The notes beneath the pieces were generated by a model. That model saw only the letters and a program-made list of their open reading frames with translations, did not search any database and had not been told where the DNA came from. A DNA stretch of 47,232 nt from Nitrospirota bacterium (GTDB lineage Bacteria; Nitrospirota; Leptospirillia; Leptospirillales; Leptospirillaceae), in assembly GCA_023481175.1 (NCBI GenBank), contig JAMCWM010000005.1:1-47232 (forward strand), written 5' to 3'. The position numbers and the translations under genes were made by a program. This document shows positions 9,527 through 18,621 of the stretch, one piece after another (position 1 is the first letter of the stretch; each line of letters opens with the position of its first letter).

Positions 9527-10213
9527 ATGCCGGCCATACGACTGGGCCATCCGGTCTTTTTCCACAATATTCCCTTCGAGATCGAGGAGCGCCAGATTCT
9601 CCGGGAGATGCGCATTCCCAGAAAGGCTTCCCTGGCCGACCTGGGCGAACCGGCCATGGAGAAGGCGATCGGGACGGCCATCGAGGAAGGGTACCGGATG
9701 ATCGAGGGAAAGGGCGTCTACCGGACCCTCGAAATCACCGGAATCGAAGACCGGCGGGTTTTGACCCGGGAGACCGAGACCCTCTTCGTCGGGGAGAAGA
9801 TGGTCAAGCTTTTGAGACACTGCGACTACGCGACCCTGATCGTGGCCACCATCGGCCCCCGGATCGAGACCGAGGTGGACCGGCTGTCCGGCCCCGAGCC
9901 GGCCCATGCCTACTTTCTGGAGCGGGTCGGAGCCTGGATGGCCGACTACATGGGGATCTGGCTCGACCGCATGCTCGAGCGCGAAATCGTCCGGGCCGGG
10001 TACATGCGCACCTACCGCTTCGGGGTGGGCTACGGCGACTGGCCCCTGTCCTCCCAGACCGAGGTCATGGCCCTGACCTCCGCCCACCAGATCGGCATCA
10101 CTTTAAACGACGCCTTCATCATGATCCCCCGCCTCTCCGTCTCGGCCGTCATCGGCTGGCAGCGGCCGGGAACGGGACCCAAATCGACAACAGACGAGGA
10201 CACCGACACGTGA
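9527..10213 (+). CDS. Stand-alone methionine synthase reactivation (B12 activation) domain protein
   Basis: 228 residues from ATG 9527, preceded by GGGAAAGGA. The fold region (HCDYATLIVATIGPRIETEV, then a YGDWPLSSQTEV segment near residue 175 and an IGITLNDAF stretch) matches the C-terminal activation domain of cobalamin-dependent methionine synthase (Met_synt_B12), which binds SAM and re-methylates inactive cob(II)alamin. In E. coli this is the last domain of MetH; here it is a separate gene directly before a MetH that lacks it. The stop overlaps the GTG start of metH (GTGA), implying translational coupling and equal dosage. A similar split is known in Thermotoga maritima. Confidence 0.82.
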   Translation: MPAIRLGHPVFFHNIPFEIEERQILREMRIPRKASLADLGEPAMEKAIGTAIEEGYRMIEGKGVYRTLEITGIEDRRVLTRETETLFVGEKMVKLLRHCDYATLIVATIGPRIETEVDRLSGPEPAHAYFLERVGAWMADYMGIWLDRMLEREIVRAGYMRTYRFGVGYGDWPLSSQTEVMALTSAHQIGITLNDAFIMIPRLSVSAVIGWQRPGTGPKSTTDEDTDT

Positions 10214-12669
10214 TTCCACTTCTCGAACGGCTGAAAAAGGACATTCTTCTTCTCGACGGATCTATGGGCGCCCTCCTCCAGAGCCGGGGGCTCCCGCCGG
10301 GCTATGCCCCCGACCTCTGGAACCTTGAAAAGCCGGAGGAGATCGCCGCCGTCCACGCCGAATACGCCAACGCCGGCTCGAACATCCTTCTCACCAACAC
10401 CTTCGGGGCCTCCCGGCTCCGCCTCGCCGAATACAATGCCGAATCCCGCATCCGGGAGATCAACCTGGCCGGCGTGGAGCTGGCCCGGCGGGCCTCGAAG
10501 GGCAAGGCCTACATCGCGGGAGACATCGGTCCGTCCGGAACGACCGTCGCCCCCGTGGGCGATCTCGCCTTCGAGGAGGCCGTCTCCCTTTTCCGGGAGC
10601 AGGCCGCCCTCCTCGCGGAGGCAGGCGCCGACCTCATCGCCATCGAGACGATGTTCGACATCCAGGAGATGCGGGCGGCCCTGATCGGAGTGCGGGAAGG
10701 GGCGCCGGGCCTTCCTGTCATGGCCCTCATGACCTTCAACTCCGACGGCATCACCGATTCGGGCTCCGACCCCGAAACGGTGGCCGCGGTCCTCGAAGGC
10801 TTCGGAACCGAGATTATGGGACTCAACTGCTCGGTGGGTCCGGAAGCGATGGTCCCCGTCCTCGAACGGCTCGGCCGGGCCACCCATACCTTCCTCGCCA
10901 TCGAACCCAACGCCGGCCTCCCCGTCCACCGGGACGGCAAGACGGTCTACCCTTCGGGCGCCGAGGAGATGGTCGAGTTCGCGCCGGCCTTCGTCAAAGC
11001 CGGCGCCAACATCATCGGCGGATGCTGCGGGACTACCCCGGCCTACATTCGGCTTTTGGCAAAAAGACTTAAAGGGGTCTCTCCCGTTCCCCGCTCCCGG
11101 AGCCGACTCACCCGGATCGCCTCCCGGAACCGGGTCCTTCCCATCGGCGAAGGGGTTCCCTTCGTCCTGATCGGGGAAAAGATCAACCCGACCGGAAAGA
11201 AGCTCTTCTCCGAGGCGATCGCGGAGGGCCGGACCGACCTGATCGTGGCCGAGGCCCGAAAGGAGGCGGCCGCCGGGGCCCACGCCCTGGACGTGAATGT
11301 CGGGGTCCCCCTGGTCGACGAGGCCCGGATGATGGAGAAGGCCGTCACCGCTATCGGAAACGTCGTCTCCCTTCCTCTCGTGATCGACTCCTCCTTTGCC
11401 TCGGCGCTCGAGGCGGGGCTCCGTCTTTACCCCGGCCGCGCCCTGGTCAACTCGGTCAACGCCGAGGAGGAGCGGATCGAAGAAGTGCTTCCCCTGATCC
11501 GCCGCTACGGTGCTGCGGTCATCGGCCTTCTCTCGGGAGAGGACATCCCCGAAAAGGCCGCCGACCGGATCCGGAACGCAGAGAAGATCCTCCGGGCGGC
11601 CGAACGTTTCGGGCTTCGGCCGGAGGACATTGTCTTCGACACTCTGGCCCTCACTGTCTCCGCCGTCCAGGAGGCCTCCCGCCAGACCCTCGAGACGATC
11701 CGGATCCTGAAGACGGAATGGAATGCCCGGACGATCGTCGGTCTCTCCAACGTCTCCTTCGGCCTTCCTGTGAGAAAGACCGTCCACGACACCTTTCTCG
11801 CCATGGCGATCGGATCCGGCCTCGACGGGGCGATCTGCGACCCCTACGACCCCCTTCTCCACCAGACGGTGGCGGCGGCGAGCCTTTTCTCGGGCCGGGA
11901 CCCCGAATGCCGGGTCTTCATGGAAAAGGCCGCCACATGGACCCCGCTCGTTCCCTCGAATACCGCCGGAACCCAGACGGGAATGCCCGCCGGAGGCATC
12001 ACTCCCGACCATCCCCTCTCGACCCCCGAAAAGATCGAACGGGCCATCGTCGAGGGGGAGCGCGAGGCGATCGGCCCCCTCGTGAACCAGGCCCTGGCCG
12101 AGGGAACACCCCCCTTCTCCATCTTCGTCGATCTCATGACGCCAGCCATCCGGAAGCTCGGGGACCTCTTCGGACAACGACTGAAGTTCATCCCCCACCT
12201 GATCGCCGGGGCCGACACCATGAAAAAGGGGGTGGAGGTCCTTCAGCCTTATCTTGAGGCCAAGGGGCCGACGGAGCCGAAGGGGACGGTCGTCTTCGCC
12301 ACCGTCAAGGGAGACATCCACGACATCGGGAAGAACATCTGCATCCTCATGCTGAGGAATTTCGGCTACCGGGTGATCGACCTCGGCCGGAATGTTCCCC
12401 TCGAGACGATCCTCGAGGCGGCCGAGAAGGAGAAGGCCCAGATCATCGCCCTCTCGGCGCTTATGACCACGACCATGATCCAGATGAAGATCGCCCTCGA
12501 CACGGTCCGGGAGCGGAACCTTCCCTACAAGGTGATGGTGGGAGGGGCGGTGGTAACGCCGAAATTCGCGACGGAGATCGGTGCCGACGGTTACGGGAAG
12601 GATGTGGGCGAGGTCGTTCCGCTGACGGAGAAAATCCTGGCCGATCTAGGTAAAATAATCCGACCATGA
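10210..12669 (+). CDS. metH: Cobalamin-dependent methionine synthase without reactivation domain
   Basis: 819 residues from GTG 10210 (overlapping the previous stop). It transfers methyl from methyltetrahydrofolate to homocysteine. Domains in order: homocysteine-binding barrel (1-300) with zinc ligands Cys207 and Cys272-Cys273 in GGCCGT; pterin-binding barrel (about 318-570) starting at FVLIGEKINPTGKK; B12 helical cap (about 600-680); B12-binding Rossmann domain with DIHDIGKN, where His704 is the lower cobalt ligand. It ends at the B12 domain, about 400 residues shorter than the E. coli enzyme; the missing reactivation domain is provided by the preceding gene. No cobalamin riboswitch was recognised upstream. 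Confidence 0.95.
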   Translation: MIPLLERLKKDILLLDGSMGALLQSRGLPPGYAPDLWNLEKPEEIAAVHAEYANAGSNILLTNTFGASRLRLAEYNAESRIREINLAGVELARRASKGKAYIAGDIGPSGTTVAPVGDLAFEEAVSLFREQAALLAEAGADLIAIETMFDIQEMRAALIGVREGAPGLPVMALMTFNSDGITDSGSDPETVAAVLEGFGTEIMGLNCSVGPEAMVPVLERLGRATHTFLAIEPNAGLPVHRDGKTVYPSGAEEMVEFAPAFVKAGANIIGGCCGTTPAYIRLLAKRLKGVSPVPRSRSRLTRIASRNRVLPIGEGVPFVLIGEKINPTGKKLFSEAIAEGRTDLIVAEARKEAAAGAHALDVNVGVPLVDEARMMEKAVTAIGNVVSLPLVIDSSFASALEAGLRLYPGRALVNSVNAEEERIEEVLPLIRRYGAAVIGLLSGEDIPEKAADRIRNAEKILRAAERFGLRPEDIVFDTLALTVSAVQEASRQTLETIRILKTEWNARTIVGLSNVSFGLPVRKTVHDTFLAMAIGSGLDGAICDPYDPLLHQTVAAASLFSGRDPECRVFMEKAATWTPLVPSNTAGTQTGMPAGGITPDHPLSTPEKIERAIVEGEREAIGPLVNQALAEGTPPFSIFVDLMTPAIRKLGDLFGQRLKFIPHLIAGADTMKKGVEVLQPYLEAKGPTEPKGTVVFATVKGDIHDIGKNICILMLRNFGYRVIDLGRNVPLETILEAAEKEKAQIIALSALMTTTMIQMKIALDTVRERNLPYKVMVGGAVVTPKFATEIGADGYGKDVGEVVPLTEKILADLGKIIRP

Positions 12670-13287
12670 CCCCCGTCTGTCTTCTTGTGGACAGGGGTGG
12701 TCCTCTCTGCAAGAGAGGTTCGGAAAAATCGAACAGGACGGCGAAAAGCCATCTTTCCGTCATGGGAGGCGGGAGATCCCATCGCCTCCTCGATTCCCGA
12801 CTCCTTGTTTAACTTTGCCACGCTCTTGCCTCTGGCCGGAGTCCCCGCTTTGAGATAACCCTCACCAAGTCCACCCGTCAAATCGGGAACGGACGTCTGA
12901 TCCGGGACATTTTTTCCAACTATCGGGGAGTGATGGCCTCACCCTCGCGAAAACGACAGTCGTCACTCCCCTTTCTCCGAATCGGCAGGGATCTCCGTCC
13001 CATCGATCAATGACTTCCCGTGTCCTTGTCGATGCTCCAAAGGGTCGGATGCCCGGGGCCGCTTTCCACCCGATAGGAAAATCTCACCTCACGCTGTCGG
13101 GGTCACGCGAAATTCGAGGATCTCCCCCCCCACGACTTTTTCTGTCGCCTCAATCCTTGTCGAACCACCCATTTTCTGAATGACATTTTCTCTTTGGCCA
13201 GAGAAATGGCATGACGCGATATTCCTGCCCAAAACCGGAGCCGCTCAGGATGGGGGTCAACCTCCACACCTCGGAGATTTTCGACGA
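12670..13287. other. Non-coding convergent region with two hairpins
   Basis: A perfect hairpin CCTCTC-TGCAA-GAGAGG lies at 12702-12718 shortly after the metH stop, without a T-run. A second inverted repeat pairs GGGGAGTGA (12925-12933) with TCACTCCCC (12963-12971) around a 29-base loop and is followed by TTT. Open frames here lack ribosome sites. The repeats could be transcript ends of metH and the convergent exporter gene or remnants of a small mobile element. Confidence 0.4.
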
Positions 13288-14799
13288 TTATCTCTTCTCC
13301 TCCTGAAAAACCTTTGGCGACAGCTCTCTCCAGATCGTTCCAAACAGCCATTCTGCGACCAAAAGGGCCACAGCCCCCAGGGAAAAGATTCCCATCCAGC
13401 CAAAGATCATATTGTAGCCGAAGGCATAGGCCAGGGATGCGACTTTCTGAAGGTTGACAGCGGGGACAGGAGGAGCGGAGGTCTGGGGAAGGGCAAGATA
13501 AAAAACGGGAGGAATGCTGTTCAGGAGATGGCGGCACAGAACCGTTCCGAACATGCCGCCAAGAAACTGGACTGTCTGCTGATAGACCCCTCCGATCCGG
13601 GTCAGATCCCGGGGGAGGGAAGAAACAATGAGACGTCCAAGGGAATACTGCGAAAGAGCCAGTCCGAAGCCAAAGAGAATCTGGGGGGAGGTGGTCATGG
13701 ATTCTGCATAGACGTTTTGGGGGAGACGGAGATAGGAGAGATTCGAGAGCGCAAGACATCCGCAAGCGGTTGCAAGGACCAGCCGCACCGGAAATCGCTC
13801 CAGGATTCTTCCCAAAACGAGAAAGGCTGTCAATATTTCGGAAAATGCCCCGATGGCAATAATTTCTCCCGCCTGATAAGGCTGAAAGTGATAATTTCTT
13901 TCCAGAAAGGGAGCCAGAAGGTACATGCGCCCAAACACCGAGGCCGACACCAGAAAAACCAGAAGAAGAGCCATCAAAAATTTGGGCTGGAGGAGAGGCC
14001 CCGGAGGGAGTATGGGGTCCGGAAAAATGACACTCCACAGGGCGTAAAGGGAGAGAGATAAAGTGGCGATTCCAAAGGCCAGAATGATGGGTCCGGAATG
14101 CCACCCCCACCATTCAGCCGCCATGAAAGCCCAGAAAAAGCTCCCGGTCCCAAGGCACAGGAGAAGGTAGCCCAATGGATCGAAGCGTTTCGGATCCTGT
14201 CGGGGATGGTTGACAAGGAGAAAATGGCTCAGGAGGATCGTCAGGAATCCGGCGGGAAGATTGACAAAGAAGACCGAGCGCCATCCGAAGGAGTAAAGCA
14301 GGTAGCCGCCAACGGTCGGCCCCAGAGAGACCGCCAGGGCATTGGCCAAAAAAAAGAGGGAGAGCGCAGTGGAAACCTTTTCCTCCGGAAAGGACTCCCG
14401 GATCAGTGTGGTCGAAAGAGGCAGAAGAACGCCTCCGGCAATTCCTTCGACGGCGCGTCCGATCATCACTTCGGACAATGTGTGGGAATTCGTGACGATC
14501 AGGGTCCCTATGATAAAGGTCCAGGTCGCGAGAGCGTAGAGGTCCCGTTCCTCGAAGATCCCCCTCAGCCGATGGGAAAGGGGAATTCCCATGGCGAGAG
14601 CCAAACTGTACCCGGCGGTCAACCATCCGGTTTCGTAGGTCGAGACATCAAAGGCCCGGACAAACCAATACCGCCCAACGTTCATGATGGTCGTATCGAC
14701 CAGGGGCATGGTCGTCCCCAGAATCATAAGAAAAAGAATCAGCCAGGGAGAGCGAGTTGAATCCCCCTTTTCGCGAATAGGCAGTCTCCCGACACTCAT
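13288..14799 (-). CDS. MFS exporter of the DHA2 (EmrB/QacA-like, 14-helix) type
   Basis: 503 residues from ATG 14799, whose A is the last base of the TGA of the preceding mini-gene (TGATG overlap). The protein is a chain of about 14 hydrophobic helices. The helix 1 motif LILFLMILGTTMPLVDTTIMNV (the D in helix 1 is typical of DHA2 exporters), a GWLTAGYSLALA helix 2, the loop 2-3 region, and a helix 5 with a LGPTVGGYL motif C support the DHA2 drug:proton antiporter family. The substrate is unknown; no EmrA-type membrane fusion protein or outer-membrane factor is adjacent. The stretch from about 13100 to 15110 looks less GC-rich than its neighbours, which could indicate acquisition. Confidence 0.85.
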   Translation of the reverse strand: MSVGRLPIREKGDSTRSPWLILFLMILGTTMPLVDTTIMNVGRYWFVRAFDVSTYETGWLTAGYSLALAMGIPLSHRLRGIFEERDLYALATWTFIIGTLIVTNSHTLSEVMIGRAVEGIAGGVLLPLSTTLIRESFPEEKVSTALSLFFLANALAVSLGPTVGGYLLYSFGWRSVFFVNLPAGFLTILLSHFLLVNHPRQDPKRFDPLGYLLLCLGTGSFFWAFMAAEWWGWHSGPIILAFGIATLSLSLYALWSVIFPDPILPPGPLLQPKFLMALLLVFLVSASVFGRMYLLAPFLERNYHFQPYQAGEIIAIGAFSEILTAFLVLGRILERFPVRLVLATACGCLALSNLSYLRLPQNVYAESMTTSPQILFGFGLALSQYSLGRLIVSSLPRDLTRIGGVYQQTVQFLGGMFGTVLCRHLLNSIPPVFYLALPQTSAPPVPAVNLQKVASLAYAFGYNMIFGWMGIFSLGAVALLVAEWLFGTIWRELSPKVFQEEKR

Positions 14800-15014
14800 C
14801 ACGACGGCCAGAGGAGAAAGTATCCGGGACCTCGCAGGCTGGCATGAGGCCACTGATTCACCAGTTCAAAGCCTACGGCGTAGAGAAGAACGGAAAGAAC
14901 AAGAAGGCCCAGGCCGAGACTGCTGAGTTTTGAGATCAGGCTGTGGCCGGAGTGCTGGAGAAAAACAAGAAAAAAGGCAAGAAAAAGCAAAAAGACTGGA
15001 CCAGGTGAAACCAT
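14799..15014 (-). CDS. Small two-helix membrane protein coupled to the MFS exporter
   Basis: 71 residues from ATG 15014 with GGGAGGAG directly before it. Two hydrophobic segments are visible (PVFLLFLAFFLVFLQ and LGLGLLVLSVLLYAVGFELV), then a short GPGYFLLWP tail. Its stop overlaps the exporter start by one base, so the two are translated in tandem. Small partner proteins of transporters are known, but I do not recognise a family; accessory subunit of the exporter is an inference from coupling alone. Confidence 0.65.
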   Translation of the reverse strand: MVSPGPVFLLFLAFFLVFLQHSGHSLISKLSSLGLGLLVLSVLLYAVGFELVNQWPHASLRGPGYFLLWPS

Positions 15015-15116
15015 GGACTCCTCCCGTCGTTCGGGTAGGAGTCATCATCCTGGCCGGAAAGACCGGCGGGAAGTTCAAGCAGACTCCATTGCTTGAATTG
15101 ATTTCTTATGGTGTTG

Positions 15117-15147
15117 AGTATAATCGATTGTCAGGCACGATTGTCAA
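15117..15147 (-). promoter_or_regulatory. Promoter for the mini-protein/exporter operon
   Basis: On the minus strand a perfect TTGACA (15147-15142) is followed after 19 bases by TATACT (15122-15117). The start would fall near 15110, about 95 bases before the mini-gene. Confidence 0.55.
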
Positions 15148-15172
15148 GAGAGCGCCCGTTTTCCTCGTCCGT

Positions 15173-15958
15173 TCAGACGGCAACCCTGAGCCCGTCATAG
15201 GCGGGCCGGATTCCGGCAGGAAGTTCGGCTTCGAGGGTGGCGTGGTCCATGCGGTGCGAAAGGTGCGTGATATAGCCCTGGCGGGGGGCCACTTCCGCGA
15301 TCTCGGCCACGGCCTGCGCAAGCCCGAAGTGGGATTCGTGGGGTTCATAGCGCACGGCTCCCACGATCATTGTGGAGGCGCCTTTCATCACCCGCTTTCC
15401 TTCCGGAGGAACGGCATTGCAATCGGTCAGATAGATCAGATCCCCGATCCGGAGCGCCGTGTTCATCACCGGACCATGCTCCACCAGAAAGGGAGTCACG
15501 GGGATCCCCAGAATTTCCATTGGCCCCGGAAGCTCCCGGGGCACAAGCCTGGGCCGGGTGACTCCCTCCTTGTTCTCGTCGGAGAAGGCGTAGGAAAACA
15601 TCGCCCGGATCCGGTCGAGGACCCGGGGGGGGGCGTAGATCGGAATCTCTTCCTTCATGATGAAATTGAAGGTGCGAAGCTCGTCGAGCCCCAGGACATG
15701 GTCGGCATGGGCATGGGTGTAAACGACGGCATCGATCCGGGTCAATCCTTCCCGAAGGGCCTGGGAGCGGAGATCGGGCGCGGTGTCGACCAGGATATTC
15801 TTCCCTCCCGACGAAACAAGGATCGAGGATCGGGTCCGCCGGTTCCGGCGGTCGGGAGAGAGGCAGACGGGGCAGGAACAGCCGATCATGGGAACGCCAA
15901 CCGAAGCGCCAGTTCCCATGAATAGGGCCGTCATGCAAGGGGAGGAGGCAGGGGTCAT
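15173..15958 (-). CDS. MBL-fold metal-dependent hydrolase (PhnP-like phosphodiesterase family)
   Basis: 261 residues from ATG 15958, chosen because GGGAGGAGGG lies just upstream; a second ATG at 15934 has no ribosome site. The N-terminus FMGTGASVGVPMIGCSCPVC includes the cysteine cluster seen in PhnP-type proteins, followed by the metal motif THAHADH and distal metal ligands in LTDCNA and THLSH. PhnP cleaves cyclic ribose phosphates, but many genomes without phosphonate genes carry this paralogue, and none are nearby here, so the physiological substrate is open. Last gene of the typA-cyclophilin cluster (39-base gap). Confidence 0.82.
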   Translation of the reverse strand: MTPASSPCMTALFMGTGASVGVPMIGCSCPVCLSPDRRNRRTRSSILVSSGGKNILVDTAPDLRSQALREGLTRIDAVVYTHAHADHVLGLDELRTFNFIMKEEIPIYAPPRVLDRIRAMFSYAFSDENKEGVTRPRLVPRELPGPMEILGIPVTPFLVEHGPVMNTALRIGDLIYLTDCNAVPPEGKRVMKGASTMIVGAVRYEPHESHFGLAQAVAEIAEVAPRQGYITHLSHRMDHATLEAELPAGIRPAYDGLRVAV

Positions 15959-15997
15959 ACCCTCCTCCCGAAGACGCGGATCACACCCTCGAAGACC

Positions 15998-16651
15998 TCA
16001 GGGGGCGACGCGAAGGATCTTGACATGGAGAATGGTCACCGGGTTGACCGGTCTGTCCCGGCGGTCGGTCGGAACTTCGGAGATCTTGTCCGCCACATCC
16101 TGGCCTGCCACGACCTGTCCGAAGATCGAATAGTTCCCGTCGAGCCAGGTGGTCGGGGCGACGGTGATGAAAAACTGGCTCCCGTTGGTGTCCGGTCCGG
16201 CGTTGGCCATGGCCAGGACGCCCTTGCGGTCGAAGTGGAGGGTGGGGTCGACCTCGTTCTTGAACTGGTAGCCGGGCCCTCCGGTTCCGTTACCCAGGGG
16301 ATCTCCGCCCTGGATCATGAAATTCTTGATCACCCGGTGAAAGATGAGTCCGTCGAAAAAGGGGCGCTTCACCTGGGTCCCGGTCCGGGGGTCGATGAAG
16401 GACTTGGTGCCCTCGGCGAGGCCTACGAAGTTCGCGACCGTCTCGGGGGCCGAACTCGGAAAGAGCTGGCAGACGATCGTCCCCATGGAGGTTTCGATTT
16501 CGGCATACTCTCCCGGAGGAAGCGGAGCCTTCGTGGCAGATTCGGCGTTTGCAGTCATGGGCAGTCCTTTATCCAAAATGGTGGTTGCAAGTCCTGTGAA
16601 TAGGGCGACCAGAACCCAGACGGTCATCCTGAAAAAGCCGCGCGGTTTCAT
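15998..16651 (-). CDS. Exported cyclophilin-type peptidyl-prolyl isomerase
   Basis: 217 residues. An N-terminal hydrophobic segment (WVLVALFTGLATTIL) and a TANAESA cleavage-like site predict export. The rest is a compact cyclophilin: FDGLIFHRVIKNFMIQGGDP carries the catalytic arginine and GSQFFITV the substrate-binding phenylalanine, with WLDGNYSIFGQV near the end. It accelerates proline isomerisation in periplasmic proteins. Its ATG overlaps the typA stop by four bases (ATGA), so it is translationally coupled to typA, an unusual pairing of a ribosome GTPase with a periplasmic folding factor. Confidence 0.92.
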   Translation of the reverse strand: MKPRGFFRMTVWVLVALFTGLATTILDKGLPMTANAESATKAPLPPGEYAEIETSMGTIVCQLFPSSAPETVANFVGLAEGTKSFIDPRTGTQVKRPFFDGLIFHRVIKNFMIQGGDPLGNGTGGPGYQFKNEVDPTLHFDRKGVLAMANAGPDTNGSQFFITVAPTTWLDGNYSIFGQVVAGQDVADKISEVPTDRRDRPVNPVTILHVKILRVAP

Positions 16652-18465
16652 TTTTTCGAGGCCCTCCTTCGTTCCTGTTCGTTGAGGATCCGTTTTCTGA
16701 TGCGGAGGCTCTCGGGCGTGACCTCCATGATCTCGTCGTCCTCCAGGAACTCCAGGGCCTGCTCGAGGCTCAGGATCTTGGGGGGGACGAGAGTGATGGC
16801 GTCCTCGGCGGTCGAGGAGCGAATATTGGTGAGATGCTTCTTCTTGCAGGGATTGACGGCGAGATCGGTCGGCCGGGAGTGGGCGCCGATCACCATGCCT
16901 TCATAAACCTTGGTCCCCGGGGCGACGAAGAGGACACCCCGGTCCTGGACGCTTTCAAGGGCATAGGCCACCGTCTCCCCCGTCTCCATCGAGACCAGGG
17001 CCCCGTTGATCCGGCCGGGAATGTCTCCCTTGTAAGGTCCGTAGCCGTGGAAGGTGTGGTTCAGAAGACCCGTCCCCTTGGTGTCGGAGAGAAACTCACT
17101 CCGGTACCCCAGAAGTCCCCGGGCCGGAATGAGGTACTCGAGACGGACATGACCGTCCTTCTGGGGGGCCATGTTGAGCATTTCGCCCTTCCGGGGTCCC
17201 AGCTTCTCGATCACCGCCCCGACGTAGTCTTCCTGAACATCGACGACGAGATATTCGTAGGGTTCCTGGCGGTTGGCTCCCTCCCCCTTGTAGAGCACAT
17301 GGGGCCGGGAGACCTGGAACTCGTAGCCCTCCCGCCGCATCGTTTCGATCAGGATGCCGATATGGAGCTCTCCCCGTCCCGAAACCTTGAAGGCGTCCGG
17401 ACTGTCCGTCTCCTCGACCCGCAGGGCCACGTTCGTCCGGATCTCTTTCATGAGTCGATCGCGGAGGTTGCGGCTGGTAACGAATTTCCCCTCCTGGCCG
17501 CAGAACGGAGAGTTGTTCACGATGAACTCGAGCGAAATGGTCGGCTCGCCGATCTCGATGGGGGGAAGGGACCCCAGTTCGGTCACGTCGGAGAGGATAT
17601 CCCCGATCCGGAGATCCTCGAAGACGGCGATCAGGATAATGTCGCCTGCCTTCGCCTTGGGAACCTCGACCCGCTTCAGTCCCTCGAAGGAGAGGATCTT
17701 CTTGACCTTGTTCTTCTCCACCAGGGCTCCGTCCACGACGCGGGCGATCGTCTCCCCGGAGGAGACGGAACCCCGGACGATCTTGCCCAGGGCGATTTGC
17801 CCCAGATAGGAATCATACTCGAAGCTGGTCACCTGCATGAGGAAGGGACCGGTCTCGTCGACGTCCGGAGGGGGAACATGGTTGATGATCGTGTCGAAGA
17901 GCGGAATGAGGTCGGTCCCTTCCTTCGTGGGGTCGAGGGAGGCGATCCCCTTCTTGGCTGAGGCGAAGACGACGGGATAGTCCATCTGGGCATCGGTGGC
18001 CCCGAGTTCGATGAAGAGGCTGAAGACCTCGTTCTGGACGTCGATGGGACGGGCGCCCGGCCGGTCGATCTTGTTGATCACGACGACGGGGCGAAGGCCC
18101 ATGCGAAGGGCCTTGTTCAGGACGAACCGGGTCTGGGGCATGGGTCCGTCGAAGGCATCGACCACAAGAAGCACGCCGTCAACCAGGGTGAGCGTCCGTT
18201 CCACCTCTCCGGAGAAATCGGCGTGACCGGGGGTGTCCACGATATTGATCCGGTAGTCCTGATAGAAAATGCAGGTATTCTTGGCCAGGATCGTGATTCC
18301 CCGCTCCTTTTCCAGGGCGTTGGAGTCCATGACCCGCTCCTCGACCACCTCGTTCTCACGGAAGACATGGCCCTGCTGGAGCATCTTGTCGACGAGCGTG
18401 GTCTTTCCATGGTCGACGTGGGCGATGATCGCAATGTTCCTGGTGTGCAAAAGTGACGCCGTCAT
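16648..18465 (-). CDS. typA: Translational GTPase TypA/BipA
   Basis: 605 residues, the usual length. The GTPase motifs are complete: AHVDHGKTT (P-loop), RGITI in switch I, DTPGH, and NKID. Domains II, III, V and the TypA-specific C-terminal domain follow, ending in a basic lysine-rich tail. TypA binds the ribosome and aids 50S assembly and growth under stress and cold. It is the first gene of an operon with the cyclophilin and the PhnP-like hydrolase and has a good promoter upstream. Confidence 0.96.
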   Translation of the reverse strand: MTASLLHTRNIAIIAHVDHGKTTLVDKMLQQGHVFRENEVVEERVMDSNALEKERGITILAKNTCIFYQDYRINIVDTPGHADFSGEVERTLTLVDGVLLVVDAFDGPMPQTRFVLNKALRMGLRPVVVINKIDRPGARPIDVQNEVFSLFIELGATDAQMDYPVVFASAKKGIASLDPTKEGTDLIPLFDTIINHVPPPDVDETGPFLMQVTSFEYDSYLGQIALGKIVRGSVSSGETIARVVDGALVEKNKVKKILSFEGLKRVEVPKAKAGDIILIAVFEDLRIGDILSDVTELGSLPPIEIGEPTISLEFIVNNSPFCGQEGKFVTSRNLRDRLMKEIRTNVALRVEETDSPDAFKVSGRGELHIGILIETMRREGYEFQVSRPHVLYKGEGANRQEPYEYLVVDVQEDYVGAVIEKLGPRKGEMLNMAPQKDGHVRLEYLIPARGLLGYRSEFLSDTKGTGLLNHTFHGYGPYKGDIPGRINGALVSMETGETVAYALESVQDRGVLFVAPGTKVYEGMVIGAHSRPTDLAVNPCKKKHLTNIRSSTAEDAITLVPPKILSLEQALEFLEDDEIMEVTPESLRIRKRILNEQERRRASKK

Positions 18466-18555
18466 TCGTTTATCCGCCTTGTGTTGGATCTATGGATGCC
18501 CGGACCGGTTCAAAAATCGCGAACAAATCTGGCATGAAAAATTTGCAGAACCCTC

Positions 18556-18585
18556 ATCATAGGCGATATTGACGGGGAAGGTCAA
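18556..18585 (-). promoter_or_regulatory. typA promoter
   Basis: Minus-strand TTGACC (18585-18580), 18-base spacer, TATGAT (18561-18556). Predicted start near 18549, leaving a leader of about 84 bases. Confidence 0.6.
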
Positions 18586-18621
18586 TCAAGATCCGGGGAC
18601 AAAATCCGATTACGAATGGAG

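Noticed and set aside
10030-12321. 763-codon open frame antisense to metH
   Set aside because: Low-complexity Asp/Gly/Arg-rich translation; mirror of the metH reading frame.
13103-14113. 336-codon minus-strand frame overlapping the exporter gene
   Set aside because: Overlaps the exporter in another frame; composition lacks the helix pattern or any domain.
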